DNA of 64,000 nucleotides from Symmetrospora coprosmae (taxonomy: Eukaryota > Basidiomycota > Cystobasidiomycetes > Symmetrosporaceae), in assembly GCA_008802785.1 (NCBI GenBank), contig VUYT01000001.1, positions 1,364,001-1,428,000 on the forward strand. Direction: 5' to 3'. Positions 23,701 to 33,915 of this stretch are shown one piece after another (position 1 is the first letter of the stretch; the number at the start of each line of letters is the position of its first letter). The notes beneath the pieces are model-generated. The model did not search any database. It was not told the DNA's origin and saw nothing but the letters and a program-made list of their open reading frames with translations. The translations under genes and the position numbers were made by a program.

Positions 23701-24071
23701 AGGACTGGCTGGTCTGCTACTGTCAGCCGCTGCTGCTGCAGAGGTCGTCGAAGCAGTGGCAGTGGCGCTCAGACTGGGGAGGTCGGCGCTCGAGCTCTGC
23801 GGCGAGAGGGCGGCTTCGGACGGTGCGGCCGATGAGGATGGCGCAGCGGCGGCAGGAGTAGTGGTAGGCGTGGCAGCACCCCCTCCGGCAGCCTTCTTCT
23901 TTGCCTGGAACTTCTTGAGCTGGCGGGCGGCGTATCCCCTTTCAGCTTGGGTGCCTTCGGAGCGCGCGAACCGCTGTGCCTGCTCTACTCTCGCCGACTC
24001 ACCTTTTCTTTTGCTCGCGCAGCTTTGGCGGCCCGCTCTGCCGCGTCAAGGGAGGCTGCATCGTCCGCCAT
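17739..24071 (-). CDS. Large coiled-coil (golgin/tether-like) protein
   Basis: Exons are 24003..24071, 23534..23919, 17996..23459 and 17739..17918, giving 2032 residues. It begins MADDAASLDAAERAAKAA followed by KLKKFQAKKK, a short basic motif somewhat like N-termini of golgins. A disordered Ser/Pro/Ala region of roughly 200 residues follows. Then comes about 1500 residues of almost unbroken heptad coiled coil rich in Ala, Glu, Gln and Lys. A Pro/Ser-rich segment and a short conserved-looking tail end it. The last 60 residues contain GEECIFCGNCKGDLII, a CxxCxxC pattern that could bind zinc. Long fungal coiled coils of this shape tether vesicles or organise the cytoskeleton. Without a GRIP, CAP-Gly or motor domain in view, golgin-like is an inference from shape only. 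Confidence 0.75.
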
Positions 24072-24265
24072 GGCTACTGCGCACTGCAATGCAGGATCGA
24101 TGGATGGAGAAGGGCAAACGAGAGACGTGCAGGCGTTTCGGTCGCGTACCAGGGTCGACACGCGACGGGGCTAAATGGGAGCTTCGCGATAGGGAGAACT
24201 GGAACACTGGCTAATGCTACACATGATACCAGGCGCACTGCACGTTGAAACCAGCACTGCGATGC

Positions 24266-25480
24266 TTACTCCACCTTGCCGCTAACGAATTCGCCGACGC
24301 CCTTGATGAACTGCACTCTGACGTTCGGCAGCTGATCCACAATGGCTGCATGCTTATCGTCCGGCCAATTGCCCTTCCAGTCAGCTGTAGCGTAGAGTGT
24401 GAGCTACCACAGGCGACTGATGTGCATCAGTCACCGCCCGACCAGCTCCCCGCCGCGGTATGTGCAAGGGACAGCGAGCCCACCTCTTCCAATCGCTCAA
24501 ACTGCTCCAGGATGCGCTCGATCTGATACTCTGCTGCTTGCACGGACACTCCGAATGGATTACTTTTGATGGTGAGACACAGCTGCCTCGTCTTCCGGAC
24601 ACTCGGCAGGATGTCATTCAAGATGCTGCCAAAGTGGGCGATTGTGACACTCTCGAGCGAGTCGATCGAATTCTCCAGGATGGCAGTGAGGCGGTCCACA
24701 TCGTAGTGGTATACGCTCTGCAGGACAAGCTCGCGCAGCTGGCAGGCCGGAGGTGGGTATGCGGGTCCGAGAGACTGGTTCGCGCCAAACCGCGGACGCA
24801 GCGGTCTGGCCCCGCGCACATGGAGCGACTTGAGCGACGGCATGTGGGACAGTGCCTGTGCCAGCTGCGCGCTCGTGCCGTCCAGGTAGAGCAGGTGCGT
24901 CAGGTTGGCTCCGAGGGGCTCGCTAAGGTAGGGCCGCAAGCCAGACATGTCTTCGGCTTGCTCGACAACGCTGACCGCTTTGAGGTGGGGAAAGGCGTCG
25001 CGAAAGCCTGATAGGTCGAAGAACATGCTGCATGATGGAGCATCGATGTAGAGGTAGCGGCAGAGGGCTGACAGGTGAGGCCTGTCGAGGAGCGTGTACG
25101 CGACGCTCCGCCAGCCTGCATGCATGCATGGCAGGTACAGTCGGTTAAAGGAGCTCGAATGAGAGCGACTCGCGACCCACTTTGCACGCACTGATGAAGA
25201 GACCAGCGTACAGCCGCTTTCGTGCAATGTCGCTCCATTCGCGCGAGACGAGGCAGCATGTGGCAAGGAAGCGGAGATTTGAGCCTGTGCGCGAGTCCTG
25301 GCGCCTGGACGGGAGGTAGTCCCTCAGCCCGCCGTTCTTCCACCCTTCGAGAGCAGTGTCGATGATCTGCTCGTAGAGCTCGTAGGGCAGACGGCTGTCG
25401 TGTTTCATTGCGTCTGGGATGGTCGAGCTGAGGTGCGGGTGCGGGTGCGAAGATGGCTCCAGCTTTGGAGTGGAAGCCAT
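24266..25480 (-). CDS. F-box-like protein
   Basis: Exons are 25192..25480, 24484..25115 and 24266..24403, giving 352 residues. Residues 30-95 resemble the degenerate F-box of basidiomycete families: RLPYELYEQIIDTALEGW, then FLATCCLVSREWSDIARKRL and LYAGLFIS. The rest has leucine-rich, LRR-like strands such as LKSLHVRGARPLRP and LRELVLQSVYHYDVDRL. The last exon ends QFIKGVGEFVSGKVE. F-box proteins recruit substrates to SCF ubiquitin ligases through Skp1. The target here is unknown and the F-box match is moderate. Start at 25480 is the first ATG; a second in-frame ATG is 24 codons on. It shares a 177-bp divergent promoter with SLD2. Confidence 0.65.
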
Positions 25481-25657
25481 CAGCCAGCAAGGATGGGTGC
25501 TGATGTACCGCTACCCTCGTATGGCTGCCGTGCTGTTGCTACTATGTGCACATCCTCTGTTCTCGTTTCACATTGTCGCTGCCGCTGCGTCGGTTGGCGG
25601 AAAGCGGACCTGCACTCTCCCTCCTGCCCATCGCCATCGCTGTCCACCCCACCCGCC

Positions 25658-28019
25658 ATGGAGGAGCAGCAGCAGCTGGTCGCCATCCGCGCCGAGCTCA
25701 AGGCGTGGGAGAAGAGCTTCAAGGCGCGCCAAGGGAGGGAACCGTCAAAGGCGGACATCAAGGCCAACCCGGATATCGGTCAGTCGATGGCTGCTCATCA
25801 GTCGAGGTGGGATCGCGTGGGAGGCTGTTGCTGGTGCTGAGGCTGATGGACCCGCGGACACAGCTCACAAGTACCAGGTGTACAGCAAATCCAGACTGGA
25901 CAAGGCTGGCAGCGCATCGCACCCTGCTCCTGCTCCTGCTCCTGCTCCGTCTGTCGGACACACTCGCCCGCAGAAGCACAGTCTCCCGCCCGTCACGCCC
26001 ACAAAGCACGCGTCGCGCGCAGGCTCAGGATCGGGACGAGCACACCCAGAAGAGACGTTCAAGACGCCCACGAGCAGGCCGAGGAACGGCAGTGCTTCAG
26101 AGCACAACGTCCCTATCAGTCAGTCTGGTGTCCATGACGGGGTCACGAGCGGGACCGACTTCGCCTTCGCCCCCTCGCCCTCAAAGCTCCGCGCTCTTGC
26201 AGCCAGCCGTTCCTTCTCTGGCTCGCCAAACACCAAGCGCGCCAATACGTCGTATGGCGTGTTCAACGACGCCCCTTCCGATCCTGCGAGTACAAGCAAT
26301 GTTGGCGCGACTAGCGTTGGCGCATCGCCCAGGAACCTCGGGAAGAGCGTCACGCTCCCGGCAGACACGCCGCGGACGAAAGCCAGGCGATGGCTCGCGG
26401 GAGACGCGGTGACGCCGCCCACGAAAGCTGCTGCTGCCAGATCCAAGCCGAACTTTGTCAGGCCTGCCAATGACAATGCTCAGCCTGGTTCATCAGCCAA
26501 CAATGGCCCAAAAGCGGGGCGTGCCGCCTCGACGGCCAGAAGCGCGTTCTGGGACCAGGTGGATCAGAGCAGGCAGCTTGGAGCAAGCTTAGATAAGGAA
26601 GATGGCAAAGGAGTGTCACAGCCCGCACCAGAGCCAGTCGGAAGCTTGGCAGAGGACAACGACCCGGAAATGGACGAGGACGAGGACGAGGACGAAGACT
26701 TCATCGCTCCATCCCCAGTGAAGCGTCTCTCCGCCAAAGCCGACCAGAATGGACGAGCAAAGGCAAAGCAGCGGCAGTTTTTGGATTTGTTCCACACTGC
26801 CGGCAAGGACGATGTGGATCAGGACATGGACAGCATGCAGGACGCGGACGACAACGACGACCCGCTTCTCCGCAAGCGAGGCTCGGCGGCGGCCACATCA
26901 GCGAATGGCGCGCCGAGAGCAGGCTCCGCTGCCCCACGACCATCAGTCTTCTCTGCTGCGGATCCGTCAGCCTTCGCTGCACCCGCACAGCTCAAGCCCC
27001 AGTCCAAGTCGCAGTCGCAGTCACAGTCGCACTCGTCCTACGCGCCAGGACCGTCAAAGCCCAAGAAGCGCAGCAGTACCGCTGCCGCTCTGGTCCCGTT
27101 CGACAACTTGCAAGAGGGGCAGGAGGAAGCCGGCGTCCGACGAGCCGGTGCGGAGCACCTGCCAGACATTACCGAGTCGCTCGCACTTCCGAACGGCAAG
27201 GCAGCGGGCAAGGGCAATGGGAAGGAACAGTCTGAGATTGAAACAGGACGTGAGGAGAAGCGGCCGCGGCGGGAAGTGGCACCAGCCACGAAGAAGGATA
27301 AAGGAAAAGGAAAAGGCAGGGCAAGCGAGCCAGAAGATGACATGGCGGATTTGGGAGACCAGCAGGCTACGGCACCCACGTCAGGCATGGAAGACGACGA
27401 GGACGCGCTCTGGGCGGAGCTCCTCGCCTCTCCCAAGAAAAGCGCCAACAGCAATGGAAAGGCAGGCATGCAGGACGAAGAGGACGACTATGAGACGCGC
27501 GACCTATCGGACGAGTACGAGCCCTACCGGCCCCCGCACCTCCGGCGCTCTGCGACGCCCCAGCCGCCATTTGCCGTCGGACAATCTGCGTCCCTCTCAC
27601 CTGCTCCCGAATGGTCGGCACCGGCCGAATCGGCAGGAGAAGACGCGCTCGACCCACAGCTCGTCAGCCTGCTCTCGCTCCGCACCTCGCCTGTCAAGAA
27701 CCGGCTCGCCCGCCTGCATGCGAAACGCGACGAGACGTATTCGGCCTTGCTGCGCGAGCCGACCTTCCTCATCAAGCAGAAGCGGGAGATGAACAGAAAG
27801 GGCTTGGAGGATCTTGAGGATGACGAGGAGCTTGCGAGAGTCGGGCAGAGGGTGCCCGGCGGTGGAGAGGACGTCGGAGGGCTGTACGACGATGGCCAGG
27901 ATGTGGAGGAGGACGAGCAGCGGGAGATGCGGGCGGAGGCGAGCGATGATGATTGGGCGAGCGACGCGGAGGGCTGGAAAGATCTCGGCGATGGCGAGAT
28001 GGATTACGATGACCTGTAG
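25658..28019 (+). CDS. SLD2: Sld2/Drc1-like DNA replication regulator
   Basis: Exons are 25658..25778 and 25864..28019, giving 758 residues. The N-terminus carries the Sld2 signature: ELKAWEKSFKARQGREPSKA, DIKANPDIAHKYQVYSK. In yeast, cyclin-dependent kinase phosphorylation lets Sld2 bind Dpb11 and start DNA replication. The central part is disordered and has several full CDK sites of the S/T-P-x-K/R type, for example VTPTK, PSPSK, SPVKR, SPKK and SPVKN, which supports the call. Acidic blocks such as MDEDEDEDED alternate with basic ones. The C-terminal 120 residues have PVKNRLARLHAKRDETYS and an acidic end, EGWKDLGDGEMDYDDL. A CCTGCT repeat codes for PAPAPAPAP. The join between exons restores DIAHKY in phase, which decides the intron. 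Confidence 0.82.
25923..25948. repeat. CCTGCT hexanucleotide repeat in SLD2
   Basis: About four tandem copies encode alternating Pro-Ala in the disordered part of Sld2. It mirrors the Pro-Ala hexamer in the SEC14 tail. Confidence 0.75.
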
Positions 28020-28188
28020 CGTATAATCGGCCACTGCGCGTCGCCATGCTTGTTCTGATATGCTTCATCTAGTGCTACATTGCAGAGGCTGCCCGGGTAC
28101 CCGAAGCCAACAACCTATCCCGCACCATTTATGCTTGCTCTGCTCGGATTCATTGCCGTCCCAGCAACTTGTCATTTCCTCAGCCTCA

Positions 28189-30179
28189 TTAGCTGTCTGC
28201 GTGTCCGTTGCCATGCCCACCGCGGCCACGACCTCCTCGGCCGCCTCCGCCTCCATTTCCTCTGCCACCACGCCCTCCACGTCCGCCCCCGTGACCGCCG
28301 CGCCCGCCACCGCCGCCGCTGCCGCCACCTCCACCGCTGCTCGAGCCCGCCTCGCCTGCTGCGCGCCCGTAGTGCGGCTTCCACGCCTTCTGCTCGAACT
28401 TGGGTGTCTCGGCATAGATGCGGAGCTTGTCGTCCTTCTTGAGGTCGTCCATGATGATGCTGATAGTCCACGGATGGTGAATGTACCCCATCGGCACATT
28501 GTGCTTCTTGAGCACAGCAGCCAGGTCCGGCAGCCAGTGCGCGAGGTAGTCGCCGCCCTTGTCGTAGTCTGCGCCCTGCTTGATGATGTTGAAGATGCTC
28601 GTCGAGCGCGGCGAGCACCCGACTTTCGCCTGGGCCTGCCAGTTGCCGTAGTTGCTCGTAATGTCGTAGTCGAGGAGGTAGCTCTCGAACCACTCTGCGC
28701 CGATCCGCCAGTCCTGGTGGCCCATGTCGGCCGTGAAGTAGCTCGCGACATTCTGCCTCCCGCGATTGCTCATGTAGCCCGTGCGGACCAGCTCCTGCAT
28801 GTTGGCGTCGATAAACGGCACGCCTGTCGTCCCGTAGCACCAGCCCTGCACGTCGCTCTTCTCTGGTCCTTTGTCCCAGTCGCTGACTAGCCAGTATCCG
28901 TCGATGGTGGGCCGTCCGTCCGAGCTCGGCGGCTGACGCGAATCTTTGAGATGCTTTGCGTTCCCAGAGTCCTTCGGCGCATCCTGCTGCGGCAGCGCCA
29001 ACCCCGAGAGAAGGAAGAACTTGTTGCCGTGCTTTTCGATCAGGAAGCTGAAGAAGTCGCGCCAGAGCAGCTCGAACTTGACCCAGTAGCTTGACTTGTT
29101 GGCGCCAAACTGCGCCTCCCATTCCTCCACCTTTGCAAAGATCTCCCGCGCGCTTAGCGAGCCATTTGCCAGCCACGCCGAGAACTTGGTGGAGTACTCC
29201 GTCCCCAGCATCCCGTTGCGTGTCTCCTTGTACGTTGCGAGAGGGCAGTTGGGACCTGTGCAGTAGTCGCGCAGCCGCTTCCCGCCGGCCGTCATGCCGC
29301 CCTGGTATGGCACATCGCTCTTTTCTGGTGTCCTACGCCCCTCTTCTGCCTGCAACGGCTTCAGCAGCTGGGGCAGTATCGCAGGCAGCTTGTCCTTGCC
29401 CGGCGGTAGCTGCATCGCGCCCGGCTCTGTCGGGATCTGGATGTACTCCGGCAGCGGCTTGAACTTCTCTGGGGCGGGAAGCGGCGGGCGGACCATGTTC
29501 TTGCCCATTTCCTCGACCTTCTGCCTGAAGGCCGTGTACACGTTGGGCATGTGCTTTCCTGCTGGGTCGAAGGTGAGGTCATCCCGCTGGATCATGGTTC
29601 TGTGCGAGTCGACGAGGTGCAGCGCGCTGCCCATCTTGCGCAGCGCGGCGTCGAGCTTTTCCTGCGTCTGGACCTCCTCGGACGTGCTCTCTGCTCCGAG
29701 CCACACGCCCTCGACGCGCACGCCCTTGTCCGTGTAGGCCTTGACGAGCGCTGGGATGACGCGCTCCGGCTGCCCAAAGTAGATGGCGAGGTTGCTTCCG
29801 AGCTTTTCGAGGTTCTCCTTCAGGTCGACGAGCGACTCGTGCAGGAAGCGAGCGCGGTTGACGTTGCATTTCCAGAACTGTGTGCGTGCATGCGCTGGCC
29901 GGGCTCAGCTGTGGGATCAAGCGGACGATAGAGAAAGCTCAACCCGGTGGAACTCACCTTGCCCACGGGCGTCCGCGCCTCCTTCCCGCTCGCCTTCTGG
30001 TACCCTTCGATGCCGCATAGTTCGATCTGGCGCTCGTCAAAGACATAGACTGGCAGGACGTGCGTGATGCGGTTCGAGAGGCTGCTCTGGTAGTGTGCTG
30101 GGTGGAAGATGCCGTGGTCGGCGACGCGCAGGTCGTTGCGGAGGAGCGCAATGAGGATGGAGGGCTGCGGAGGGGCCAT
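28189..30179 (-). CDS. cry-DASH: Cryptochrome DASH (photolyase/cryptochrome family) with RGG tail
   Basis: Exons are 29958..30179 and 28189..29877, giving 636 residues. The N-terminal photolyase domain opens SILIALLRNDLRVADHGIF, followed by HVLPVYVFDERQIEL. The FAD domain has LLWRDFFSFLIEKHGNKFF, GWCYGTTGVPFIDANMQEL, GYMSNRGRQNVASYF and DWRIGAEWFESYLLDYD with NYGNWQ, hallmarks of CRY-DASH. The last 70 residues are Gly/Arg-rich with many RGG and RGRGG units, an RNA-binding type tail also seen in Neurospora CRY-DASH. Family members bind FAD and a pterin antenna, repair cyclobutane dimers in single-stranded or looped DNA, and may sense light. No mitochondrial leader is obvious. The upstream region holds two perfect palindromes (see below). 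Identification is secure. Confidence 0.93.
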
Positions 30180-30320
30180 GTTGAGGGTCGGGACTCGGTG
30201 TGTGTGGAAGGGTATAGGTTGGTGGAAGGGGGAGCCCAGGTCTTCGTATGCTTGCTATGCTATGAGAACAGAAGAAATTGGCCACTGGCAGCTGTGACAC
30301 GCCGGGCCTCTCCCGTCTCA

Positions 30321-30333
30321 CGATTCGGAATCG
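30321..30333. promoter_or_regulatory. Inverted repeat CGATTC-G-GAATCG
   Basis: Two 6-bp perfect arms around one base lie just beside the CACGTG palindrome on the distal CRY-DASH promoter. It could be a dimeric factor site; no known factor is assigned. Confidence 0.4.
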
Positions 30334-30335
30334 CG

Positions 30336-30345
30336 GTCACGTGAC
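30336..30345. promoter_or_regulatory. Palindrome GTCACGTGAC (E-box/bZIP-type site)
   Basis: A perfect 10-bp palindrome with a CACGTG core lies about 160 bp upstream of the CRY-DASH ATG. Such cores bind bHLH or bZIP dimers. Function here is inferred from position. Confidence 0.5.
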
Positions 30346-30607
30346 GGCTATGACGTAGCGGGCACGATGAAGACACGGCTGGAGTACAGAAAGGTGGTCC
30401 AAGCTGTCTATTTGATTCGTCAGAGCTACAGCTACAGTGAAAACATTGTCTCCTAGAACGTGATGGCGGGAGTCGGCTGGTACCCCGGTGGGCACTCATG
30501 GCCTTTCAGTAAGCGGTGTTGGCAAGCATGGTACTCTTAAGCGAATTGAGCAGCTTGGCGGCTGTCACAGGTCGATTCAGGGCATCAGTCAACGCCCTTG
30601 AAACAAT

Positions 30608-33605
30608 CTAAAACCTCGCATCAGACTCACCCGGATCATCCATATCCTGCCGTGCCATCTCAATCAAACTGAGGAGCCGCTTGACGCCGATATTGACGCG
30701 GTCCTCATCGACGTACCCAGCCTGCTGGAGCGTCTTCTCGATCTTCTGGTACCCGGCGTCCTGCGGCTTGTACAGGTCGACGGCCTCGACAACCGACATG
30801 ATGGCTGCCAGCGACATGATGGGGAGCACGGAGATGTCGGCGTCGAAGATGTCCATGATCTCCATCTGGCGCAGCATCTCCTTGTTGGACGTCGTTGCGA
30901 TGACCAACAGGCGCCGACCTTTCGGCGGCCGCTTATTCATGAGCACCATGAGCGCCTGGAGCACGGGGTTGCTGAACCGCGCGCCAATAGGCGTCCAGTC
31001 AATGATGCGCTCGATCGAGTCGACGACCACCACGCTGATGGGCGATCTGTACGAGTCGGTGAAGACCTTGTTGATATACATGATCTTTGCCCCTTCGCTG
31101 AAGCCGACCATATTCTCCGCCGAGACGAGCTTGATGAATGGGAAGCCGGAGCGCATGGCAACCGTCGCCGCAAGCGCCGTCTTGCCCGCTCCAGCTGGGC
31201 CGTGCATGAGCACGCTGACGAGCTGCGAGCGCGACGACTCGCGCACTTGCTTGACCACCAGCTCGCCGTCCCGCAGGATGCTCTCGACCTGCTGCGCATA
31301 GTGCAGAATACCGTTCTGCACCACTTGCGCTAGCTCCTCCTCTGCCACACCAAACATCGGCTTAACCTCCTCTAGCGCGTGCATGAAGTCGCCTCGGTTG
31401 ACCTTGAGCTTGTCGACATCGTCAGCGATCCCCGCAGACGTGCCGACCTAAGCAACCGCGGAGATTAGCAGAAAGTCAGCCTCGCAGGCTTGCTTTCCCA
31501 AGGCTTTGTGTCAGAGCCCACCTTGACATGTCGATTGAAGGCAAAGGACGTCGCGCTCTTGACCAGTCCATTGATCTCGGCACCGGAAAAGTTCTTGGTT
31601 GATGCAGCCAGCTCCTTCAGGTCAACATCGCCAGCCATCACCCCGTTCTCGCGCATCTTTCCAGTGTGGATGTTGAGGATCTGAAGGCGGCCAAACTCGT
31701 CCGGCAACGAGATCTCCATGTGGACCTCGAGTCGCCCCGCTCGCAGCAATGCTTCATCAATCATATCCATCCGGTTCGTCATTCCGATAATCAGGATGTT
31801 GTTGAGCTGGTCCACTCCGTCCATCTGCGGGCCAATGCGCGAGTAGCGTGATCAGCATCTGCGTAGACGGCACAGGGCACAGGCAGACCCACCTTCGAGA
31901 GCAGCTGGTTGACGACCGAGTCTCCCACGCCCGTGCTGGATCCTGCAGACCCTCTCTGCTTGCAGATGGCGTCCAGCTCATCGAAAATGATGATGTGCAG
32001 CCCAGACTCCTCGCCCTTCGCCTTGTACTCCTTCTCCGCGTCCGCAAACAGCTTTCGGATGTTCTCCTCGGACTGTCCGACAAACTTGTTGAGCACCTCT
32101 GGGCCATTGACGATCTTCGGCTCTCGCGCATTGAGCATCTTGCCAATCTGCCGCGCCATGAGCGTCTTGCCTGTCCCCGGCGGGCCGTACAGGAGGATAC
32201 CCTTGACGTGCGAGATGCCGAGCTTCTCGACCAGGCCGGGCGGGAAGATGCGCGATGCGAAAGCACGCCGAAACATGGTCTGGAACTCGTCGTCCAGCCC
32301 TCCGATCCCCATGTCGCTAAAGTTGAAGTCGGGCTTGACGACCGCGTTCGCGGCTGCGCGCTTTGTAGACGCTTTGAGGTTGATGCGCGACCCTTCGGCT
32401 TTGACAAACGTGATCTCTGTGCGCGACATGACGATGCCAAAGTGCGAGGTCGAGCTGCCCTTGCTGCCGCCCGATGGCTTCGCCGCCCCGCCTGACAGGT
32501 CGACATTGCTCACGCTGCGCACCGTCGCACGCATCGTCTTGCCGGCCGCTTCGAAGATCAAAGGCTGGTTGACATTGAAAATATTGCCATCGAAGCGCTG
32601 TGTCCCACATAATGGAAAGTAGGCTCAGCGACCGGGTGCGTAGTGGTGGCACTGGTTAGGCACGCACCTTTCGCATATCAGCCTCGAGGGCCTCCGAGTC
32701 GAACGGCGCATCGGAACCTTTGGCCTCGTTGTAGAAGCCGAGCTGAGGGATGAGTGGATGAGTGAGGATGTCAGTCTCAATGTACGTGGAGCAACACGAG
32801 GCGTCAGTGTCATAGTCCCGCTTGACCCACCTCGAGCGTCACCGTCTGCAGATAGCTCTTCCCCCCCGTCTCCCTGTCGACGTCGAGCGGGTCTACATCG
32901 ACAAAGTCGCCCTGCTGCCTGACGTAGACCCAGTTCCTATAGTCTTTGCCCAGACAGACTGTCCCTGGGCGGACCTGCTGATCCGCCAGGATGGCGAAGT
33001 TGAACGAGCCGCGCGAGGTCGCGAGCGAGACGAATGGGGTGCGGGCGGCGTCGAAGTCTGAAGGTGACACGATCAGACGCTACAAGGTGTTCGAGGAGAG
33101 CGTCGGCGGCGTATGTGGACGGCATTTGTCGGCCAGCATAGGGGAGTCCAGGTGGAGATGGGGCCAGGCGCGGGCAGCCAGACACGTCACGGAGGTCGCA
33201 AGATGGGTCAGCGGGCGCGTCCAACGGGCGAGAGACAGCCGAGATCTACAAGTTGCTCACGTTGTAGAGGACGTACGAGTCGACAGGCGTGCCCACCACC
33301 TCGAACTTGCTGCCATGGCGCACAGCCTGATGAGGCATCTGTCCAGGCACGCCGCCGCCTCCGCCTCCTCCTCCGGCCTGCTGCTTCTCGTAGCCTCCCG
33401 TAGAGTAGGTCTGAGAGGGCTGGCTGGAGTACTGCGAGTAGCCTCCTCCTCCTCCTTGTGGTGCTGATGGCTGCTGCTGCTGCACTGGGTTCCTGCGCGG
33501 TGGCAGTCCTGGTCCTGCCCCGCCGCCAAAGGCACCGGATCCTGGCACGCCCGCCGCGCTCCTGCTGCTGCTGCTATCGTCGCCGCCGCCTCTGAACCAG
33601 GACAT
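30608..33605 (-). CDS. SEC18: Sec18/NSF vesicle-fusion AAA ATPase
   Basis: Exons are 33261..33605, 32831..33079, 32668..32742, 31893..32597, 31522..31824 and 30608..31447, giving 838 residues. A Gly/Ser/Gln-rich extension of about 90 residues precedes the N domain ([15 protein letters not shown], then [16 protein letters not shown]). D1 has Walker A GPPGTGKT, Walker B IIIFDELD and the loop [19 protein letters not shown]2 has [19 protein letters not shown] and [13 protein letters not shown]. Every region aligns with yeast Sec18, which sets all exon joins. The hexamer disassembles SNARE complexes with alpha-SNAP after membrane fusion. Key ATPase residues are intact. The low-complexity N-terminal extension is longer than in yeast. 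It diverges from the STIMATE-family gene. Confidence 0.97.
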
Positions 33606-33915
33606 GCTGAGCGACTGAGACTATGCCTGTAGGAGCAATTGCTTGTCCTATCACGGTTATTATTGCTGTGACTTGGAGTGAAGACAGGCCTCCTTGCTAG
33701 TGGCGGTGACGCCGCTCTCGAAGGAGAGACGCTCGCTCTCGCGGTGAAGATGGGACCGACGGCTCCGCTTCCCTTCGCAATCTCGGATATCACATAGCTA
33801 AGGCATCGGTAGCCAGCGCAGTTACATCTTTGCGCTTCTCATCAACCAGCCGCGGCCGGCTCTGACCACCCACTGTCCTCTTCAAGCAGGCAGGCCGGCT
33901 GGCAGGGGGACTCCG
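33606..33915. promoter_or_regulatory. Divergent promoter between SEC18 and the STIMATE-family gene
   Basis: These 310 bp lie between two divergent starts and contain nothing protein-like. The stretch must hold both promoters. Confidence 0.55.

Larger units (their letters stand above)
30180..30607. promoter_or_regulatory. CRY-DASH upstream region
   Basis: These 428 bp separate the CRY-DASH start from the SEC18 stop (both minus strand). They contain the palindromes listed separately and a CRE-like TGACGTA at about 30351. No coding region is supported. Confidence 0.6.
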
